NCBI RefSeq assembly: GCF_003660445.1
Contig: NZ_QZVQ01000007.1
Location: forward strand, 62,001 to 126,000
Source: Croceibacterium ferulae
GTDB taxonomy: Bacteria > Pseudomonadota > Alphaproteobacteria > Sphingomonadales > Sphingomonadaceae
Direction: 5' to 3'
DNA length: 64,000 nucleotides
A program made the translations under genes and the position numbers. Positions 61,850 through 64,000 of the stretch are shown one piece after another (the stretch's first letter is position 1; every line of letters starts with the position of its first letter). The notes beneath the pieces are model-generated. The model was not told the origin of the DNA. It worked only from the letters and a program-made list of their open reading frames with translations, and searched no databases.

Positions 61850-63165
61850 GCCGCCTCACTCGCCCGGCGCAGCGCCACGAACACCAGCAGGCTGAGCAGA
61901 AGATAGGAGACGGCAAAGCCGATCGCGACCGCCCAGCCGATCCCCACCGCGCCGATCCCTGCCAGCTGCAGCACCGCCGCCACCAGCGCCAGACCAGCCA
62001 GCGCACGGGCCAGCAGCGGATACAGCGCGTGGCCCAATGAATGCAGGATCGGCTCGTATGTGGCGCTGGCCAGGTCGAAGGCCGCGCCCACGATCAGCGG
62101 GATCAGCACCACGCCGCCGCGCGCGAACTCCGCCCCGCCCACCAGCGCCAGCAGGTCCGCCCCCACCAGTAATGCCAGCACCGTCACCACCAGCCCGGCA
62201 GCGCCCGCCATGGCGGTCACCTGCAGCACCAGCTTGCGGAAACCAGCGGTGCCATTGGCCAGCCGCGCCCGCGCGAATTCCGGATAGACCGCGCGGCTGA
62301 GCAGCTGCGAGATCTTGCCGAATCCCTGCGCCAGCTGATCCGCCAGCCGGTAGATCCCGGCCGCGCTGGTGCCAAGGAAGTGGCCGACCGCCAGCAGCGG
62401 CCCCTGCTTGAACAGGGCGTCCAGGATCGATCCGACATAGGTGATGCCGAAAAAGCCGATCACGCCCGGATGTTCGCGCAGGGTCAGCGAGAACGGCCCG
62501 AAATGCCGCCGACGCAAGGCATGCGGGGCAATGCGCACGGAGGCGATCCAGTAGATCAGCGCATTCAGCAGGTCGATCGCGGCCCAGGCGATCAGATAAT
62601 TGCGCACGGAGGGTGCTGTCGCCATGATCGCCAGAGCGGCGACCAGCCGCCCCACCGGGACCAGTGCTTCCACATAGGTTGCGAGGTCGAACCGGTCGAG
62701 CACGCGAATGATGCCGTTGGGCGTCGTCTGCCGCGCCCACAGCAGCACGCAACTGAACAGGAAGGCGATCTCGACAAAGGCTGGATTGAGCTCCAGCACA
62801 TCGGCAAAGCCGTGATAGATCACCCAGGCGATGCCGCACCCCAGCGTTGCGCCGGCGGCGTCGATCGTGCCGCACAGCCAGACCAGCCGGCCGAAGCGCG
62901 CCCAGTCCTGCCGATGGACCGCCTCCGCCCCGAAGCGGACCAGCGTCTTCCAGGTCTGGAAACCGACAATCGCCACCAGCGCCTGGCCGGTGCCGAAGAT
63001 CAGCGCAAAGTGCCCGAAGCCGCGCACGCCCAGCGATTGCGACAGCACGGCAAGGTAGGCGAGGCTGCACACGGCACCAAAGCCCTTCCCGCCCAGGATC
63101 CAGCCCAGATTGCCAAGGATGTTGGACAGCCCCTTGCGCGGCGGCGGGGCAGCGGGGGTCTGCAT
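61846..63165 (-). CDS. Polysaccharide flippase (Wzx/MATE-type)
   Basis: A 439-residue inner-membrane protein with about 12 helices of the oligosaccharide flippase family: LSNILGNLGWILGGKGFGAVCSLAY at the start, LGVRGFGHFALIFGTGQAL, and SAAGIYRLADQLAQGFGKISQLLSRAVYPEFARA in the middle. It should flip an undecaprenyl- or lipid-linked glycan to the periplasm. ATG at 63165 (MQTPAAPPP). Its stop overlaps the nucleotidyltransferase start (ATGA). Confidence 0.85.
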   Translation of the reverse strand: MQTPAAPPPRKGLSNILGNLGWILGGKGFGAVCSLAYLAVLSQSLGVRGFGHFALIFGTGQALVAIVGFQTWKTLVRFGAEAVHRQDWARFGRLVWLCGTIDAAGATLGCGIAWVIYHGFADVLELNPAFVEIAFLFSCVLLWARQTTPNGIIRVLDRFDLATYVEALVPVGRLVAALAIMATAPSVRNYLIAWAAIDLLNALIYWIASVRIAPHALRRRHFGPFSLTLREHPGVIGFFGITYVGSILDALFKQGPLLAVGHFLGTSAAGIYRLADQLAQGFGKISQLLSRAVYPEFARARLANGTAGFRKLVLQVTAMAGAAGLVVTVLALLVGADLLALVGGAEFARGGVVLIPLIVGAAFDLASATYEPILHSLGHALYPLLARALAGLALVAAVLQLAGIGAVGIGWAVAIGFAVSYLLLSLLVFVALRRASEAA

Positions 63166-63241
63166 GGCAGGCGCCTTGGACCAGCTTGGCGCAAGATACA
63201 AGTTGGCCCGGCCCGCACCCTTGCGCTAGCGGCTGCTCGCG

Positions 63242-64000
63242 ATGACGCGCATCTGTTTCCTGTTCAATCACGACCAGCTGCACCAGGTGGCGCACAGCCT
63301 GCCGATCGCACTGGCGCTGGCGGAAGCCGGCGGCGCGGAGGTCACGCTGGCTGTGGCAAGCGAGGCGCTGGCCACGCATGTCCGCCGTCTGGCGGGCAAC
63401 CGGCTGGCAGCGTGCCGGCTGGTCCGGCTGTCGCTGTCCAGCCCCGTGACCCGCAGCCTGGCGGGCGTGCTGGAACGGCTGGTGCCCGCCCGCAAGATCC
63501 TGTTGTATAGCGACAATCTGGCATTCTTTCGCCAGTTCGATGCGCTGGTCGTATCCGAGAAAACCAGCCTGCTGCTGAAGACGCGCCTCGGCCTGGATCG
63601 GCTGCGGATCATCCATACGCGGCATGGCGCCGGCGACCGGGCGATTGGATTCGGCCGGGAAAGCGCGCTGTTCGATCTGGTGCTGGTGTCCGGTCCCAAG
63701 ATCGCGCGGCGACTGCAGGCGGAGGCCGGCCTCGATCCTGCGCGCATCAGGATCGTAGGCTATCCCAAGTTCGACCTGTTCGCCGATGCGCCGCCGATTG
63801 CGCTGCCCTTCCCTGATCCGACGCGGCCCGTCGCGCTGTATGCGCCACACCCATCGCCCCGGCTGTCGAGCTGGTTCGACATGGGGCAGCAGGTGCTGGA
63901 CGCCTTTGCCGCCAGCGACCGCTTCAACCTGATCTTCGCCCCGCATGTCATGCTGTTCCAGCGGCGCTGGACAGTGACGATCAGCCCGCCGGCGGTCCGT
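63242..64000 (+). CDS. TagF-like glycerophosphotransferase/GT-B protein (5' part, runs off the right edge)
   Basis: The 253 codons present begin MTRICFLFNHDQLHQVAHSLPIAL and remain open to the last base. The sequence has a GT-B-like N-terminal Rossmann half (ALAEAGGAEVTLAVASEAL), LLKTRLGLDRLRIIHTRHGAGDRAIGF and GPKIARRLQ, which recall CDP-glycerol glycerophosphotransferases and UDP-GlcNAc 2-epimerase-fold proteins; LYAPHPSPRLSSWFD is typical of TagF relatives. Divergent from the flippase gene with 76 bases between. Product chemistry cannot be fixed without the missing C-terminus. Confidence 0.7.
   Translation, partial: MTRICFLFNHDQLHQVAHSLPIALALAEAGGAEVTLAVASEALATHVRRLAGNRLAACRLVRLSLSSPVTRSLAGVLERLVPARKILLYSDNLAFFRQFDALVVSEKTSLLLKTRLGLDRLRIIHTRHGAGDRAIGFGRESALFDLVLVSGPKIARRLQAEAGLDPARIRIVGYPKFDLFADAPPIALPFPDPTRPVALYAPHPSPRLSSWFDMGQQVLDAFAASDRFNLIFAPHVMLFQRRWTVTISPPAVR

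Noticed and set aside
61856-63946. A 696-residue minus-strand protein
   Set aside because: It overlaps the flippase in another frame and the TagF-like gene in reverse, with no domain of its own.
1-64000. CRISPR array, insertion sequence or toxin-antitoxin module
   Set aside because: No regularly spaced long repeats, transposase motifs or toxin-antitoxin-like gene pairs were seen.

Overview
The window is high-GC chromosomal DNA from an alphaproteobacterium, most likely a sphingomonad (Sphingomonadales, Erythrobacter-like). Clues are two large TonB-dependent receptors, the tsaE-amgK-murU-addB-addA-trxA gene order, an NDUFS4-type complex I subunit, a DUF6894 protein, and the TGATG/ATGA/GTGA stop-start overlaps found throughout. 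No rRNA, CRISPR array, transposase or complete tRNA was found. Genes are packed tightly, and no gene-free stretch exceeds about 300 bases.

Left edge (1-1021): the right end of an integrated element. It carries a tyrosine integrase that runs off the window, CGTAAGT repeats that may be integrase arm sites, and the 3' half of a tRNA-Lys(CTT) gene marking the attachment site. Chromosome resumes with a manganese/iron ABC importer (sitABCD-like, 1035-4508) and a 427-residue protein that joins a methyltransferase domain to an anti-sigma-like membrane domain (4601-5884).

6077-11621 (+ strand): an RBBP9-type hydrolase, pncC and nadE (NAD metabolism, overlapping), and ferredoxin-NADP reductase flanked by two unrecognised, possibly related proteins. 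The second of these seems frameshifted near its 3' end.

11642-24328 (- strand): a long, tightly coupled run: ahcY, a PAS histidine-kinase-like protein without an H-box, tsaE, amgK, murU (peptidoglycan sugar recycling), addB, addA (double-strand break repair) and trxA, closed by an intrinsic terminator. A peroxiredoxin diverges from ahcY.

25142-39998: a mixed accessory stretch with DUF6894, an SDR, aldose 1-epimerase, a serine hydrolase, HPP membrane protein, MFS exporter, AsmA protein, a TonB receptor divergent from an alpha/beta hydrolase, a YegD-like Hsp70 and an AlkB-type dioxygenase.

40112-43979: ribosome-linked genes: an ABC-F ATPase, a small unknown protein, a RoxA-like JmjC oxygenase and the rRNA pseudouridine synthase RluE. 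44040-49396: a PhoA-type phosphatase behind a TonB receptor, then an overlapping HNH endonuclease/GreA-GreB pair.

49425-57218 (- strand): VanZ-like protein, phospholipase D-type enzyme, folE, a divergent MurA-family enzyme, an esterase, pncB, a histidine phosphatase and an NAD(P)HX dehydratase. With pncC and nadE this makes four NAD-pool genes in the window.

57502-64000: a manganese-type superoxide dismutase converging on a flippase / nucleotidyltransferase / hrpB / NDUFS4 / small membrane protein run, and a truncated TagF-like transferase gene at the right edge.
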